Below are positions 11,144-20,955 of a stretch of 64,000 nucleotides of DNA, in pieces. Location of the stretch: NCBI RefSeq assembly GCF_019242955.1, contig NZ_CP066129.1, positions 558,001 to 622,000 on the forward strand, written 5' to 3'. Numbering within the stretch: the first letter of the stretch is position 1; each line of letters opens with the position of its first letter. The DNA comes from Morganella morganii. GTDB lineage: Bacteria > Pseudomonadota > Gammaproteobacteria > Enterobacterales > Enterobacteriaceae. The translations under genes were made by a program, and so were the position numbers. The notes below the pieces were generated by a model that saw only the letters and a list, made by a program, of their open reading frames with translations, searched no databases and was not told where the DNA came from.

Positions 11144-12750
11144 GGGCGTTTCCCCGGCAGACGTTCCAGAATGGTAAACAGCCCGAAACAGAGTAAAAAC
11201 AGTATCAGTGCGGTGACTGCGGCATCCGCATTGCGGTAAGCACCGATCTGCTGATAAAGATAGAACGGCAGTGTGCGGAAATCTTCATTACCGAACAGGG
11301 CTATCACACCAAAATCTCCGACAGACAGCACGCTGGCAAAGGCAACCGCCTGTGCCAGCGGGTTACGCAGCGCCCGCAGTTCAATCAGTTTCAGCCGGTT
11401 AAATCCTGTGATATTCAGAGAGAGACAAAGCGGGTTATAGCGCTCAGCCAGGTCGCGCATCGGATTATCCAGTACTTTCAGTGCATAAGGAACAGCCATC
11501 AGCGCATTGGTCAGAATGACCAGCCCGTAAGGGAGAGCCCCCAAATCTGTGGTGCCGGTCGTACTGTTGAGCAGCAGGAAAAAGCCGGTGGCCAGCACAA
11601 TTCCCGGCATCGCGAGGATCACCAGCCCGGAGAGCTCCATAGCTTGTCCCGCTCTGACTGCCTGCCGCAGCCGTAATTCACGGCTGCTCCACAGCAGCAT
11701 CATGGTGAGCAGCACACAGATAAACCCCGAGGCCAGCGCAATACCGAGTGAGGTGAAAAATGCCCGCCACAGCGCCGGTTGCTGCAATACCGGCAATAAT
11801 CCCGGGTTCAGGCCGTCAGCGACAATGGCAAAAAACGGCGGCAGCAGAAACAGCAGGGCACAGAGGATAATCAGGCCATCAGCCAGTCTGCGCGGCAGCG
11901 TGTCCTGCGGATTGCGCCATTGCAGTGATTGGGTAAAGCCGACAGAAAAGTGGCCGGAAAGACGCTGGCTCAGCAGTACCAGCCCGATGCAGCATACCAG
12001 CTGAATCAGTGCCAGCAGCGCAGCACGGCCGATATCAAAGTCATAATTCAGTGCCTGATAAATGGCCAGTTCAATAGTGGTGGCCGCAGGGCCGCCGCCG
12101 AGTGCAAGCACTGTGGCAAAACTGGCAAAACAGAGCATAAAAATCAGCGCGGCGGTCGGCAGTAACTGACGCCGCAGATACGGCCATTCCACAATCCGGA
12201 AATGCTGCCATTCATTCATATTGAGCTGAGCGGCGAGCTGTCTCTGCTCCGTGGCTATATTATCGAGCTGCTGATACAGCATCCGGGTGGCAAGCGGCAT
12301 ATTAAAGAAGATATGCGCCAGCAGAATGCCCTGTAACCCGTACGGGGAGAAGGAATAATCCAGATCCAGAAAACCGGAAATATGTGCCAGCCAGCCGTTG
12401 CGTCCGTAAACCGATAAAATACCGAATACAGCCACCAGCACAGGCAGCACCAGGGTCATTGCGCACAACCGCAGAAAAATAGTCCGTCCCGGGAAACGCC
12501 GCCGCCAGAGTGCACGGGCCAGAAAAACAGCCGGGATAACGGAAAAGAGTGCGGATAAGAAAGCCTGCCAAAAGGTAAAGCGGACAACATGCCACAGGTA
12601 GCTGTCATCCCAAATCTGCTGCCAGTCTGTATCCGGTGTGTTAAACCACAGCGCCCCGAAGGCACTGACCGCAACAACCAGCAGGAGACCGGACGCCAGT
12701 GCGCCCGGTATCAGATATGCGCCAATCAGCGACTGACTGCGTTTTGCCAT
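11140..12750 (-). CDS. thiP: ThiP, thiamine ABC importer permease
   Basis: ThiP is the inner-membrane channel of the thiamine importer. It is a fused permease with two copies of the binding-protein-dependent transport domain and about twelve hydrophobic segments. The EAA-type loops that contact ThiQ appear in each half ([37 protein letters not shown]). I use ATG 12750 ([16 protein letters not shown]), which gives 536 aa and aligns with the E. coli start; a GTG four codons upstream is possible. It overlaps the end of thiB by 25 bp. Confidence 0.96.
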   Translation of the reverse strand: MAKRSQSLIGAYLIPGALASGLLLVVAVSAFGALWFNTPDTDWQQIWDDSYLWHVVRFTFWQAFLSALFSVIPAVFLARALWRRRFPGRTIFLRLCAMTLVLPVLVAVFGILSVYGRNGWLAHISGFLDLDYSFSPYGLQGILLAHIFFNMPLATRMLYQQLDNIATEQRQLAAQLNMNEWQHFRIVEWPYLRRQLLPTAALIFMLCFASFATVLALGGGPAATTIELAIYQALNYDFDIGRAALLALIQLVCCIGLVLLSQRLSGHFSVGFTQSLQWRNPQDTLPRRLADGLIILCALLFLLPPFFAIVADGLNPGLLPVLQQPALWRAFFTSLGIALASGFICVLLTMMLLWSSRELRLRQAVRAGQAMELSGLVILAMPGIVLATGFFLLLNSTTGTTDLGALPYGLVILTNALMAVPYALKVLDNPMRDLAERYNPLCLSLNITGFNRLKLIELRALRNPLAQAVAFASVLSVGDFGVIALFGNEDFRTLPFYLYQQIGAYRNADAAVTALILFLLCFGLFTILERLPGKRP

Positions 12751-13736
12751 ATCCGTATCCACTGATTGCGCTCTTTCGCCACTTCTTTGGCGTCAAATTC
12801 CAGCGTTTTGACCGGTTTCGGCATTTTGTCGTAAACCGGCGGCAGCGGCATATCAATCACAGGATACATCCAGTTGGTGGTCGGCAGGGTTTTCTGGAAA
12901 TCCGGGGTCAGCATAAACTGCATAAACTGCTCCGCCAGTGCCGGGTGTTTTGAGGAGGCCAGTACACCGGCCATTTCCACCTGAAGGTAATGCCCTTCCT
13001 CAAACAGTGCCGCGGCATAATTGTCTTTGTTATCCGCCAGCATGTGATAACCCGGCGACGAGGTGTAACTCAGTACCAAATCCGCTTCCCCCTTCAGGAA
13101 CAGACCGTAGGATTCACTCCAGCCTTTGGTGACCGTCAGGGTTTTTTTCGCCATTTTAGCCCACTGCGCTGCCACATCATCTCCGTAGAGATTTTCCATC
13201 CACAGCAGTAATCCCAGCCCCGGTGTGCTGGTGCGCGGGTCCTGATAAATAATGGTCAGCTTCTGATCGCTGTTAAGCAGCTCTTTCATGCTTTTCGGCG
13301 GGTTAGGCAGTGTGTCTTTGTTGTAGATAAAAGCAAACCAGCCGTAATCATAAGGAATAAAGGTTTTGCTGTCCCATTTGACCGGCAGCACCAGTTTTGA
13401 CTGATCAACATTGCTTTCTTTAAACAGACCGGTATCCAGTGCGGCCTGCATCAGGTTGTTATCCAGCCCTAAGATGATATCTGCCTGTGATTTTTTACCT
13501 TCCATCCGCAGACGGTTCAGCAGTGTCACGCCGTCACTCAGACCGACGAGTTTTAATTCACAGTCGCATTGTGCCTCAAAGTTTTTCTTAATTTCCGGCC
13601 CCGGCCCCCACTCAGCCACAAATGAGTCATAGGTATAGACAGTCAGAACCGGCTTGCTGTTATCTGCCGCCGCCTGGAAAGAGAACAGTGCGGTAAGACC
13701 GCCTGCAATAATGTGTCTGGTCAGTTTATGTAACAC
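12726..13736 (-). CDS. thiB: ThiB, periplasmic thiamine-binding protein
   Basis: ThiB captures thiamine and its phosphates in the periplasm for ThiPQ. The frame is open further upstream, but a strong Shine-Dalgarno (CAGGAG, 6 nt spacing) points to GTG at 13736. That start gives 336 aa with a clean signal peptide MLHKLTRHIIAGGLTALFSF followed by QAAA and mature PVLTVYTYDSF. Family blocks include WGPGPEIKKNFEAQCDCELK, GLDNNLM, YQDPRTSTPGLGLLLWM and TKGWSESYGLFLKGEADLVLSY, all near-identical to E. coli TbpA/ThiB. First gene of the operon, directly below a TPP riboswitch. Confidence 0.97.
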   Translation of the reverse strand: MLHKLTRHIIAGGLTALFSFQAAADNSKPVLTVYTYDSFVAEWGPGPEIKKNFEAQCDCELKLVGLSDGVTLLNRLRMEGKKSQADIILGLDNNLMQAALDTGLFKESNVDQSKLVLPVKWDSKTFIPYDYGWFAFIYNKDTLPNPPKSMKELLNSDQKLTIIYQDPRTSTPGLGLLLWMENLYGDDVAAQWAKMAKKTLTVTKGWSESYGLFLKGEADLVLSYTSSPGYHMLADNKDNYAAALFEEGHYLQVEMAGVLASSKHPALAEQFMQFMLTPDFQKTLPTTNWMYPVIDMPLPPVYDKMPKPVKTLEFDAKEVAKERNQWIRIWQNAVSR

Positions 13737-13814
13737 TTTGCGCTCCTGTAAGAGAAGGATTGGCAAAGGATCTGAGTGCAGCGTGATGGTAACAGACTGT
13801 GCTGTCAGCAGTGG

Positions 13815-13912
13815 CGGCTCAAATCCCTACGCCGGTATTAACCGGATCAGGTTCCTCGGGTGTTATCTCAGCAACACCGGCCGGAAAGCCGTTGCTGCAC
13901 CCCGTTGAGAGA
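13815..13912 (-). promoter_or_regulatory. TPP riboswitch (THI element) controlling thiBPQ
   Basis: Read on the minus strand, the leader contains the conserved THI-box parts in order: CGGGGTGC, then CTGAGATAACACCC, then GAACCTGATCCGGTTAAT followed by ACCGGCGTAGGGA. These form the P2/P3 and P4/P5 arms that bind the pyrimidine and pyrophosphate ends of TPP. Its 3' end is about 80 nt before the thiB start. In enterobacteria this class usually shuts off translation when TPP is abundant; no clear terminator is seen between it and thiB, consistent with that mode. Confidence 0.95.
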
Positions 13913-14094
13913 GGAATAGTGTAGTGTTTTTCCCAGGAATTTGCCACCGCCCGCAACCGTTAATACCGTATGTTGCTTTTCATCCGTCAGAGCCGGAAAT
14001 GCGGCGGGCTGAAGGATTTTGAGTGCAGAGGTTTACCCCATGATGGGAGTGTGAAACAATTGGCTATCTTTCAGTTTTTTTCTGAGGTAGTCGA

Positions 14095-14628
14095 GTGATT
14101 GATGATGATGGCTACCGCCCGAATGTCGGGATTGTAATTTGTAATAAGGAAGGCCAGGTTTTATGGGCCCGCCGCTACGGACAGCACTCGTGGCAGTTTC
14201 CTCAGGGAGGTATTAATCCCGGCGAGTCACCGGAACAGGCCATGTACCGTGAGTTGTATGAGGAAGTTGGTTTAACGCGTAAAGATGTGCGTATCCTGGC
14301 GGTAACCCGCAACTGGCTGCGCTACAAATTACCCAAACGTTTGGTGCGTTGGGATACCAAACCGGTTTGTATCGGCCAGAAGCAGCGCTGGTTTTTACTG
14401 CAGCTGCTCTGCGAGGACAAAGAGGTCAATGTGACCCGCAGCAAGTCGCCGGAATTTGACGGCTGGCGCTGGGTCACCTACTGGTATCCTGTTCGTCAGG
14501 TGGTCTCTTTCAAACGCGATGTGTACCGCCGCGTCATGAAAGAGTTTTCTTCCGTTGTGATGCCTGCCAACAGCGAAGCGACGGCTGTCCGGGCACCGTT
14601 TCCCTATCGTCGCCGGCGCCAGAATTAG
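14095..14628 (+). CDS. rppH: RppH, RNA pyrophosphohydrolase (Nudix)
   Basis: RppH removes pyrophosphate from 5'-triphosphorylated RNA and so triggers RNase E-dependent decay. Translation starts at GTG 14095 ([17 protein letters not shown]), the same residues and start-codon type as in E. coli, with GAGG just upstream. The Nudix box spans residues 38-60: [20 protein letters not shown] then VGL, with all catalytic glutamates. 177 aa in all; the tail is rich in arginine (FPYRRRRQN). It is followed after 9 bp by ptsP, as in E. coli. Confidence 0.97.
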   Translation: MIDDDGYRPNVGIVICNKEGQVLWARRYGQHSWQFPQGGINPGESPEQAMYRELYEEVGLTRKDVRILAVTRNWLRYKLPKRLVRWDTKPVCIGQKQRWFLLQLLCEDKEVNVTRSKSPEFDGWRWVTYWYPVRQVVSFKRDVYRRVMKEFSSVVMPANSEATAVRAPFPYRRRRQN

Positions 14629-14637
14629 GGGGAACGG

Positions 14638-16885
14638 ATGCTGACGCGTTTACGTGAAGTGATTGAAAAAGTGGCTGCCGCCGCTGATCTCGCGGAAGCG
14701 CTGGAGCTTCTGGTTAAAGAAACCTGTCAGGCGATGGGAACAGATGTCTGTTCTATCTACCTGGCAGATAACCAGCATCAATGTTTTTATCTGATGGCAA
14801 CGCAGGGGCTGAAAAAGCCCCGCGGCCGTGCTGTCAGTCTTGCTTTCGGCGAAGGCGTCGTCGGTCATGTCGGCCGCCGCGCCGAGCTTATCAATATTGC
14901 GGATGTCCGCGAACACCCCGGTTTTAAATATCTCCCTCAGGTAAAAGAAGACAATCTGCGCGCGTTTCTCGGTGTGCCGGTGGTTTACCGCCGTCAGTTA
15001 CTGGGGGTGCTGGTGGTCCAGCAGAGAGAAAAGCGTCTGTTCAGTGAAACGGAAGAATCCTTTATTGTCACCCTGGCGATGCAGCTGGCGGTACTGCTGG
15101 CGCAGGCTCAGACCAAAGGACTGTTCGGGCAGTTCCGTCAGACACGGATACAGGCAATCCCGGTTTCCTCCGGGATTGTGATGGCCTATGGCTGGGAAGA
15201 TCGCTCGCAGCCTGTGCTGGAACATGTTTCGGAGGCATCGGCGCTGGATCGCGTACAGGAACGTGCCCGCCTGAATAAAGCGCTGGAGGATGCCACGGCG
15301 GAGTGCCGTCGTATCAGCAAGCGTTTTAATGCTGCATCACAAAAAGAGAGTGCGGCGATTTTCGACCTCTACTCCCATCTGCTGAACGACCTGCAACTGA
15401 AAAAGGGGTTGTACAGTATGGTGGAGCAGGGCTTTGTGGCGGAATGGGCCGTTAAAACGGTTATTGAACAATTTGCGGCCCGGTTTGCCGGGCTCCAGGA
15501 CAGCTATATGCGGGAGCGGGCCGCGGATTTGCGTGCGCTCGGTCAGCGGCTGTTGTTCCATCTGGATGATAATTTTACCGGCAGCAACCAGTGGCCGGAA
15601 CGTTTTGTGCTGGTGGCCGATGAACTGAGTGCCAGCCTGCTGGCGGAACTGCCGCAGGAACAGCTTGCCGGTGTGGTGGTACGTGACGGGGCAACACATT
15701 CTCATTCCGCTATTCTGGTCAGGGCAATGGGAATTCCGGTAATCATGGGCGCAGATATTCAGCCGGAACTGCTGCACAACCGCCTGTTAATCCTCGATGG
15801 TTACCGGGGCGTGGTGTATATCGAACCGGAGCCGCTGATAGCGCAGGAATTCCGTCAGATTATTGAACAGGAGCAGGTTATCAGCCAACTGGCTGAAGAT
15901 GAACTCAGCCGTTCCGCCGCACTGAAAAGCGGTGAACGGATCTCTGTTCAGCTGAATGCCGGGCTCAGTCTGAAATATGAGCAGAAAATCGTCAAAAGTA
16001 TTGACGGTATTGGCCTGTACCGCACGGAAATACCCTTTCTCGTGCATAATGGTTTTCCGTCAGAAGAAGAGCAGAAAATCCGTTATCAGGATATGCTGCA
16101 ACTCTTTGCCGGGAAGCCGGTTGTATTGCGGACACTGGATATCGGTGCGGATAAACAACTGCCGTACATGCCTATCAGTGAGGAAAATCCGTGTCTGGGC
16201 TGGCGCGGCATCCGTGTGATGCTGGATCAGCCGGAGATTTTTTCTTATCCAGCTGCGTGCTATGCTGCGGGCTAATATCGGGCTGAATAATCTGAAGATA
16301 TTATTCCCGATGATTTCCGGGCTCGCCGAGGTTGAAGAGGCTATCCGCCTGCTTGACCGCGCCTGTGAGGAAGTCTCTGCACTGACCGGGGAAACGGTGA
16401 AACGTCCGCCGGTGGGCGTGATGCTGGAAGTACCGTCATTGTTATTTATGCTGCCGGAGCTGAAACAGTATATTGATTTTATTTCTGTCGGTACGAATGA
16501 TTTAACGCAGTATCTGCTGGCGGTTGACCGGAATAATACGCATGTTGCGCCACTCTATGACTCGCTCCATCCGGCGGTATTGCGTATGCTGCATTTTGTC
16601 CGGACAGAAACCACACGGCTGGGAATTCCGGTCTCTGTCTGCGGGGAAATGGCAGCAAATCCGTTAGGTGCAATGATCCTTATTGGTTTAGGATATCGCC
16701 GGCTGAGTATGAACGGGCGGAGTATCCCGCGTATTAAGTATCTGTTGCGGCATCTGGATGCCGCAGCGCTGGAGCCGCTGATGGCATCATTGCTGGATGC
16801 ACAGACAGCGGCTGAGATCCGTGAAAAATCGGAACTGTTTATTGAGAGCAAGGGACTGGAACAGCTTATCCGCGGCAGTGCTTAA
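14638..16885 (+). pseudogene. ptsP: PtsP (enzyme I-Ntr), interrupted by a +1 frameshift
   Basis: PtsP is the first phosphotransferase of the nitrogen PTS (PtsP to NPr to PtsN). The first frame (14638-16275) encodes a GAF domain (about 1-165), the swivelling phosphohistidine domain (DGATHSHSAILVRAMG) and the start of the PEP-binding TIM barrel. After PEIF (residue 535) the frame breaks; the remaining barrel (MLRANIGLNNLKILFPMISG to the end, stop at 16885) continues in another frame. Removing one T from the run of six at 16238-16243 restores an unbroken protein of exactly 748 aa, the E. coli length, with expected residues LIQLRAML at the join. Everything else is intact. It may therefore be a fresh mutation, a homopolymer error, or a slippage site. 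Confidence 0.9.
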
Positions 16886-16993
16886 CCGCACATCCCGCGT
16901 AATAAGGCGGTTCCGTCCTTATAGTCATATATCCCGGTCTGCGGCGGGCAGAGCAACGCCTGCGGCCGGATACAACACACAGTGTGAGGTACG

Positions 16994-17890
16994 ATGAGTA
17001 ACACTTATCTGGCATTTCCGGATTTTGATCCTGTTATTTTTTCTGTGGGGCCGGTGGCGTTACGCTGGTACGGGCTGATGTATCTTGTCGGGTTTGTGTT
17101 TGCCATGTGGCTGGCCAACCGGCGGGCAGATAAACCGGGCAGCGGCTGGAAACGCAGTGAAGTTGAAACACTGTTATATGCCGGATTTGTCGGGGTTTTC
17201 CTGGGCGGCCGTATCGGTTATGTTCTGTTTTATAACTTCCCGCTGTTTGCGGAAAACCCGCTGTATCTGCTGAAAGTCTGGGACGGCGGTATGTCATTCC
17301 ACGGCGGCCTGATGGGCGTTATTATTGCAATGTGGTGGTTTGCCCGCCGCACGAAGCGCCATTTCTTACAGGTAGCTGACTTTGTGGCTCCGCTTATTCC
17401 GTTTGGCCTTGGCATGGGGCGTATCGGTAACTTTATTAACGGCGAATTGTGGGGACGTGTGACACTCGATACACCGTGGGCCATTCTGTTCCCGACCTCT
17501 TACAGCGAAGATGTGAAACTGGCTGCGGCTGACCCTTCTCTGATGCCGGTACTCGAGCAGTATGGTGTGTTGCCGAGACACCCGTCGCAATTGTATGAAA
17601 TGCTGCTTGAGGGGATTGTCCTCTTTATCATTCTGAATGTGTTTGTCCGCAAATCCCGGCCGATGGGCAGCGTGTCCGGACTGTTCCTGATCGGTTACGG
17701 TCTGTTCCGTATTATTGTGGAATTCTTCCGTCAGCCGGATGCCCAGCTCGGTTTATTCAGCGGGATCAGTATGGGGCAGATTCTGTCTGTACCGATGATT
17801 ATTGTGGGTGTGCTGATGATGGTATGGGCATACAAATGCCCGGGTAATAAAACACGGAGTGACAGCGGAAAACAGAACGCGCCGGAATAG
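16994..17890 (+). CDS. lgt: Lgt, prolipoprotein diacylglyceryl transferase
   Basis: Lgt moves diacylglycerol from phosphatidylglycerol to the lipobox cysteine of prelipoproteins, the first step of lipoprotein maturation. The 298-aa polytopic inner-membrane protein has about seven hydrophobic segments. The Lgt signature [18 protein letters not shown] is present with its essential arginine, as is the HGG block (MSFHGGLMG). A GTGAGG ribosome site precedes ATG 16994. The 108-bp gap from ptsP shows no feature. It ends at a strong bidirectional terminator facing thyA, whereas in E. coli thyA follows lgt on the same strand. Confidence 0.98.
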   Translation: MSNTYLAFPDFDPVIFSVGPVALRWYGLMYLVGFVFAMWLANRRADKPGSGWKRSEVETLLYAGFVGVFLGGRIGYVLFYNFPLFAENPLYLLKVWDGGMSFHGGLMGVIIAMWWFARRTKRHFLQVADFVAPLIPFGLGMGRIGNFINGELWGRVTLDTPWAILFPTSYSEDVKLAAADPSLMPVLEQYGVLPRHPSQLYEMLLEGIVLFIILNVFVRKSRPMGSVSGLFLIGYGLFRIIVEFFRQPDAQLGLFSGISMGQILSVPMIIVGVLMMVWAYKCPGNKTRSDSGKQNAPE

Positions 17891-17912
17891 ATCTGACTTT
17901 AGTGAGTGACAA

Positions 17913-17942
17913 AAAAACTGCATCGTAACTGATGCAGTTTTT
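17913..17942. terminator. Bidirectional terminator between lgt and thyA
   Basis: A 12-bp perfect stem (AAAAACTGCATC / GATGCAGTTTTT) with a 6-nt loop. The flanking A and T runs give a U-tract on both strands, so it can end both lgt (plus) and thyA (minus). Confidence 0.9.
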
Positions 17943-17968
17943 GTATCCGGAGTCGTTTAACTGTCTTA

Positions 17969-18904
17969 TCAGACAGAGAACGGATATTTAATCGGATCGT
18001 GGTGCTGGTAATCTGTCACCGTAAAGTCATCGGTGGTAACCCATGTCATCAGATCATCCAGTGTTTTAATCTCAGGATTAATATGAAGTTTCGGTGATGC
18101 AAACGGTTTACGTGTCATTTGGACATCACGCATTAATTCTGACTGGTCTTCATATAAATGCAGATTAACGACTTTGTGATACACTTTACCTGCATTCAGC
18201 CCGGTTATTTGTGCCATAACTGCCAGCAGGAAATAACACTGAGGTGCATTGAAAACATAGCCCAGCGCATAATCACAACTTCTCTGATAACTGTTTAAAT
18301 ATAATGTTCCGTCAAGAACAGAGAAATGATGCATAAACATACATGGTCTCAGGCAACCCTGATCAAATTCACCCGGATTCCAGAAAGAGATAATTTCACC
18401 GCGGTCATCAATTCCTTTTTTTAAATTATCATATACTTTACGGAGTTGATCGAAGGTATTTTTTCTCAGTTCATTAATCAGGTTATTAACGCCTTCTTTG
18501 TCTCCGGCATCACTTAATGATAATAATAAATCATATTGTGCGTCTGTCGGGGATATTTTCAGCTGACGTCCCTGAACACCATAAACACGGCCCATATCAT
18601 CCTCACCTTTACGGTTCGGGTTTGCCAGCCAGTCGGCGTTTTCATTTGCGTTGGCGTTCCAGGTATTACAGCCGATGTCTCTGAACTGTGAGGCATTGTC
18701 ATATCCGCGTAAGTAACCCAGCATTTCCGCAATAGCAGCTTTCCAGAATGCTTTGCGGGTGGTTACCAGCGGGAACTCATTTTTGTCAACGTGGTAAGTG
18801 AAATCGGCATTAATAATTGTCAGACATCTTTTACCTGTCCGCTTATTTTCAATCCATTTCCCTTCCTCCAGAATCCGCTTTGCAATGTCTAAATATTGTT
18901 CCAC
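17969..18904 (-). CDS. thyA: ThyA, thymidylate synthase of atypical (long) subfamily
   Basis: Thymidylate synthase makes dTMP from dUMP using methylene-tetrahydrofolate. The GTG start at 18904 has CAGGA upstream; the product is 311 aa against 264 in E. coli. The nucleophile is C188 (GCLRPCMF), the phosphate-binding arginine is in QRSCDYALG, and the C-terminus DPIKYPFSV is normal. Blocks such as [14 protein letters not shown] and [14 protein letters not shown] resemble the Vibrio/Shewanella-type enzyme as I recall it, not the E. coli type. An extra stretch at about residues 115-150 is unusual even so. The gene is inverted relative to E. coli synteny and AT-richer than its neighbours, with very AT-rich DNA upstream; I infer replacement by a horizontally acquired copy. 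Confidence 0.93.
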   Translation of the reverse strand: MEQYLDIAKRILEEGKWIENKRTGKRCLTIINADFTYHVDKNEFPLVTTRKAFWKAAIAEMLGYLRGYDNASQFRDIGCNTWNANANENADWLANPNRKGEDDMGRVYGVQGRQLKISPTDAQYDLLLSLSDAGDKEGVNNLINELRKNTFDQLRKVYDNLKKGIDDRGEIISFWNPGEFDQGCLRPCMFMHHFSVLDGTLYLNSYQRSCDYALGYVFNAPQCYFLLAVMAQITGLNAGKVYHKVVNLHLYEDQSELMRDVQMTRKPFASPKLHINPEIKTLDDLMTWVTTDDFTVTDYQHHDPIKYPFSV

Positions 18905-19108
18905 TTTTGTTTTCCTGTTGACGCAGTATATGATCTCAATATTATAGCACTGTTTTTATTCATTTCATATAAAATAATATTTCTTTGGTTTTATTAAAAT
19001 GATTTTTATTATTTTTATTAATTTAATTAATGATAAATATGTATTAACTTTATTTTATAATAAGTGATTATTTATATTAAAAGATACGGGGTAACAATAA
19101 TATCCGGG

Positions 19109-19152
19109 TCACCGGCACTGAGGGTGAGCTGTCTTAAATACAGTGCCGGTGA
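19109..19152 (+). terminator. Long hairpin, terminator-like, no upstream gene
   Basis: A perfect 12-bp inverted repeat (TCACCGGCACTG at 19109-19120, CAGTGCCGGTGA at 19141-19152) encloses a 20-nt loop and is followed by TCGGTTTTTA. The weak U-tract and large loop make it an imperfect terminator. It could equally be a stem in an untranslated RNA or in the thyA leader on the other strand. Confidence 0.45.
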
Positions 19153-19185
19153 TCGGTTTTTATATTGGGTAATATCCGGATTGTT

Positions 19186-19212
19186 AAAGAGCAGCGATAT
19201 CTGCTCTTTTTA
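19186..19212 (+). terminator. Rho-independent terminator upstream of ppdA
   Basis: AAAGAGCAG (19186-19194) and CTGCTCTTT (19201-19209) form a perfect 9-bp stem with a 6-nt loop and five Ts in total at the 3' end. It has canonical form but ends no visible plus-strand gene, so it probably closes a short RNA made within this gap or isolates the ppd operon. Confidence 0.6.
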
Positions 19213-19404
19213 GCGTCTTCGTTTTTTTCACACCAGACTTTTTTTCAGGAAGATGATTTTTTTCTGCATAACAGGAAGAACGGATGTGTATTTGCAGTGC
19301 CATGCAGATATTTTTTCCTGTTGTATCGCATATTTTCAGGTTCTGCCTTTGCGGAAGTGGTAAACGCGTTATTTTTTCAGCAGGGAAAGGAAACGGATGA
19401 CCAC

Positions 19405-19884
19405 ATGCAGAAATACATGCGAAAAGAGCGGGGGATATCGCTGATGGAAGTCATTATTGTTTTATTTATTATGGCATTACCAGTTTCATTTGTTCATATG
19501 TCATGGGAAAGCTACAGAGAACGGCGTTATCTGACAGAAACAGCGGCATTGTTTCATCAGTATCTCAGCAGCCATAAACTGAAAGCAACGTATCTGAATG
19601 AAACCCGGAAAATAGCCGTTATTTTCGGTGAAAAAAGCCGGGCCTGTCATCAGGTATCCGCAGCGCAGTGCGATAGTGATACAGAAGCGTTCATTCCTGC
19701 ACAGGGCGTCCGTATTGTTTCCGGCACCACGGATACGGTGCAGTTCTGGGGAACCCGGCATACCGCCTCTGCCGCCGGTTTTGTACTGGAAAATCCGCAG
19801 GGACAGATAAAACTGATTATCTCGGCTCCCGGCCGTATCCGGTTGTGTACGCCGGGGCGGCTATCCGGTGTGCCGTCATGCTGA
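19405..19884 (+). CDS. ppdA: PpdA, prepilin-type minor pseudopilin
   Basis: A type IV pilin-like protein. The start at 19405 gives 159 aa (E. coli PpdA 156): a short basic leader MQKYMRKERG, then the prepilin peptidase site G|ISLMEV with the diagnostic glutamate at mature position 5, then a hydrophobic helix (VIIVLFIMALPVSFV). The C-terminal domain has paired cysteines (RACHQ, AAQCDSD). Earlier in-frame codons exist, but they precede no sensible leader. It heads the set ppdA-ppdB-ygdB-ppdC ahead of recC, as in E. coli. In other bacteria such proteins prime pilus assembly or DNA uptake; the function here is inferred only from family. Confidence 0.9.
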   Translation: MQKYMRKERGISLMEVIIVLFIMALPVSFVHMSWESYRERRYLTETAALFHQYLSSHKLKATYLNETRKIAVIFGEKSRACHQVSAAQCDSDTEAFIPAQGVRIVSGTTDTVQFWGTRHTASAAGFVLENPQGQIKLIISAPGRIRLCTPGRLSGVPSC

Positions 19885-20465
19885 ATAAAATACGGGAGCA
19901 GGGATTCCTGTTATTTGAAATGCTGGCGGCGATGGCTGTCAGTACGATTATCCTGGTCACGGCAGCCCGGTTTTTTCCGGCTCTGGGGCAGGATGTACTG
20001 AATACATACCGGCAATATAAGCTGGATACCATTATGCGGGAAACGCTTCTGAGGCTGGAAAAAGATCTCCGGCGGACAGCTTTCTGCCGGGGACATTGTC
20101 AGGGCAATCCGCTGCAGATTGCGGCGAAGCCGGGCGAGACCAGGAGCAGCTGCATTATAGTGGCTTATGATCTCAATCATAATGGCCGCTGGGAACGTAA
20201 TGTCCGGAAAACCGGAGAGCATTTTGGCTACCGTCTGAATAAACAGGCAATTGAATGGACACGTAATGCCCTCAGTTGCCGGGAATCCGGCTGGGAAAAA
20301 GTCACCGATAACCGCTATGTGGCTGTTTCCCGGTTTTTGGTCACACCGGTGAAATTGTACGGAAAAAATGGTCTGCGCTTAACCCTGACACTTACCGGGC
20401 TGGATATGCCCTTAATACAGCGAACCGGAGAAAGCCTGATTGTTATGCCGAATTACCACCTGTAA
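19878..20465 (+). CDS. ppdB: PpdB, prepilin-type minor pseudopilin (PilW/GspJ-like)
   Basis: The start at ATG 19878 overlaps the ppdA stop (ATGCTGA) and gives 195 aa (E. coli 187). The leader MLNKIREQG is followed by the cleavage site G|FLLFEM, with glutamate at +5, and an alanine/valine-rich helix. The middle contains CRGHCQGNP and a Dxx-type loop (YDLNHNGRWERN), typical of GspJ/PilW-like minor pilins. It is translationally coupled to ppdA and ygdB. Confidence 0.9.
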   Translation: MLNKIREQGFLLFEMLAAMAVSTIILVTAARFFPALGQDVLNTYRQYKLDTIMRETLLRLEKDLRRTAFCRGHCQGNPLQIAAKPGETRSSCIIVAYDLNHNGRWERNVRKTGEHFGYRLNKQAIEWTRNALSCRESGWEKVTDNRYVAVSRFLVTPVKLYGKNGLRLTLTLTGLDMPLIQRTGESLIVMPNYHL

Positions 20466-20955
20466 TCCCCGCAGGGAAAAAGCGGATCGCTCAGCGGGAA
20501 ATACGTTGCTGCTGATGATAATGCTGCTGCTGGGGATCTCACTGATGATGTTATCGGTTCTGCATCGCTTTTATCAGACAGAGTGGCGTAACAGTCAGGA
20601 TGAAATTGAATTTTACCGTGCGGATGCCGGTGCGGCGTCTGCTCTGGAGTGGGGACTGACGCAGGACTGGTCGCGGAAAACATTGAATGAAACGCCGTTT
20701 TACTGCCGGACGGCACCGGACCCGGAACTGAAAAGTTGTTTGCGGCGGCTGAGGGCTAATAAGCTGTTATTGCAGGGCAGCCGGTTTTCTTCCCGGTTTG
20801 CACAAAATATCACGCATTATCAGTTGGTCAGCGCCGGGGAAGAGGGCGACAGGATGATATTAACGGCTCTGCCGCAGGGCTGGAGTGATTTTTGCCCGCC
20901 GGATTTAAAACCCGGTTGTCACCGGCACAGGGATACAGGAGAAAATAATGAATGA
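20440..20955 (+). CDS. ygdB: YgdB family pseudopilin-cluster protein
   Basis: The homologue of E. coli YgdB (135 aa), recognised by the hydrophobic N-terminal helix (LLLMIMLLLGISLMMLSVL), the SALEWG block and the C-terminal WSDFCPPDLKPGC. The start is uncertain: no ATG lies before the helix, so translation probably begins at TTG 20440, overlapping ppdB by 26 bp and giving 171 aa. The GspK/PilX-like arrangement (helix plus alpha-rich domain, no +5 glutamate) suggests a minor pilin tip component. Function is unproven. Confidence 0.82.
   Translation: MLCRITTCNPRREKADRSAGNTLLLMIMLLLGISLMMLSVLHRFYQTEWRNSQDEIEFYRADAGAASALEWGLTQDWSRKTLNETPFYCRTAPDPELKSCLRRLRANKLLLQGSRFSSRFAQNITHYQLVSAGEEGDRMILTALPQGWSDFCPPDLKPGCHRHRDTGENNE

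Larger units (their letters stand above)
18905..19404. other. AT-rich intergenic region thyA-ppdA with two orphan hairpins
   Basis: About 500 bp with no supportable protein gene. The part up to 19080 is extremely AT-rich and will contain the thyA promoter. From 19081 the composition returns to normal and two strong hairpins appear (listed separately), each followed by T residues on the plus strand although no plus-strand gene precedes them. The 10-mer TAATATCCGG occurs twice (19098-19107 and 19170-19179). An open frame extends into ppdA from 19165, but its extra N-terminal residues look non-coding. Confidence 0.6.

Noticed and set aside
18960-19090. A 22-codon frame beginning MIFIIFINLIND in AT-rich DNA
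   Set aside because: Low-complexity product, no Shine-Dalgarno, and a composition that would give such frames by chance.
19165-19404. An 80-codon N-terminal extension of PpdA
   Set aside because: It would place the prepilin leader deep inside the protein and starts just before a terminator hairpin; the leader at 19405 is the sensible start.
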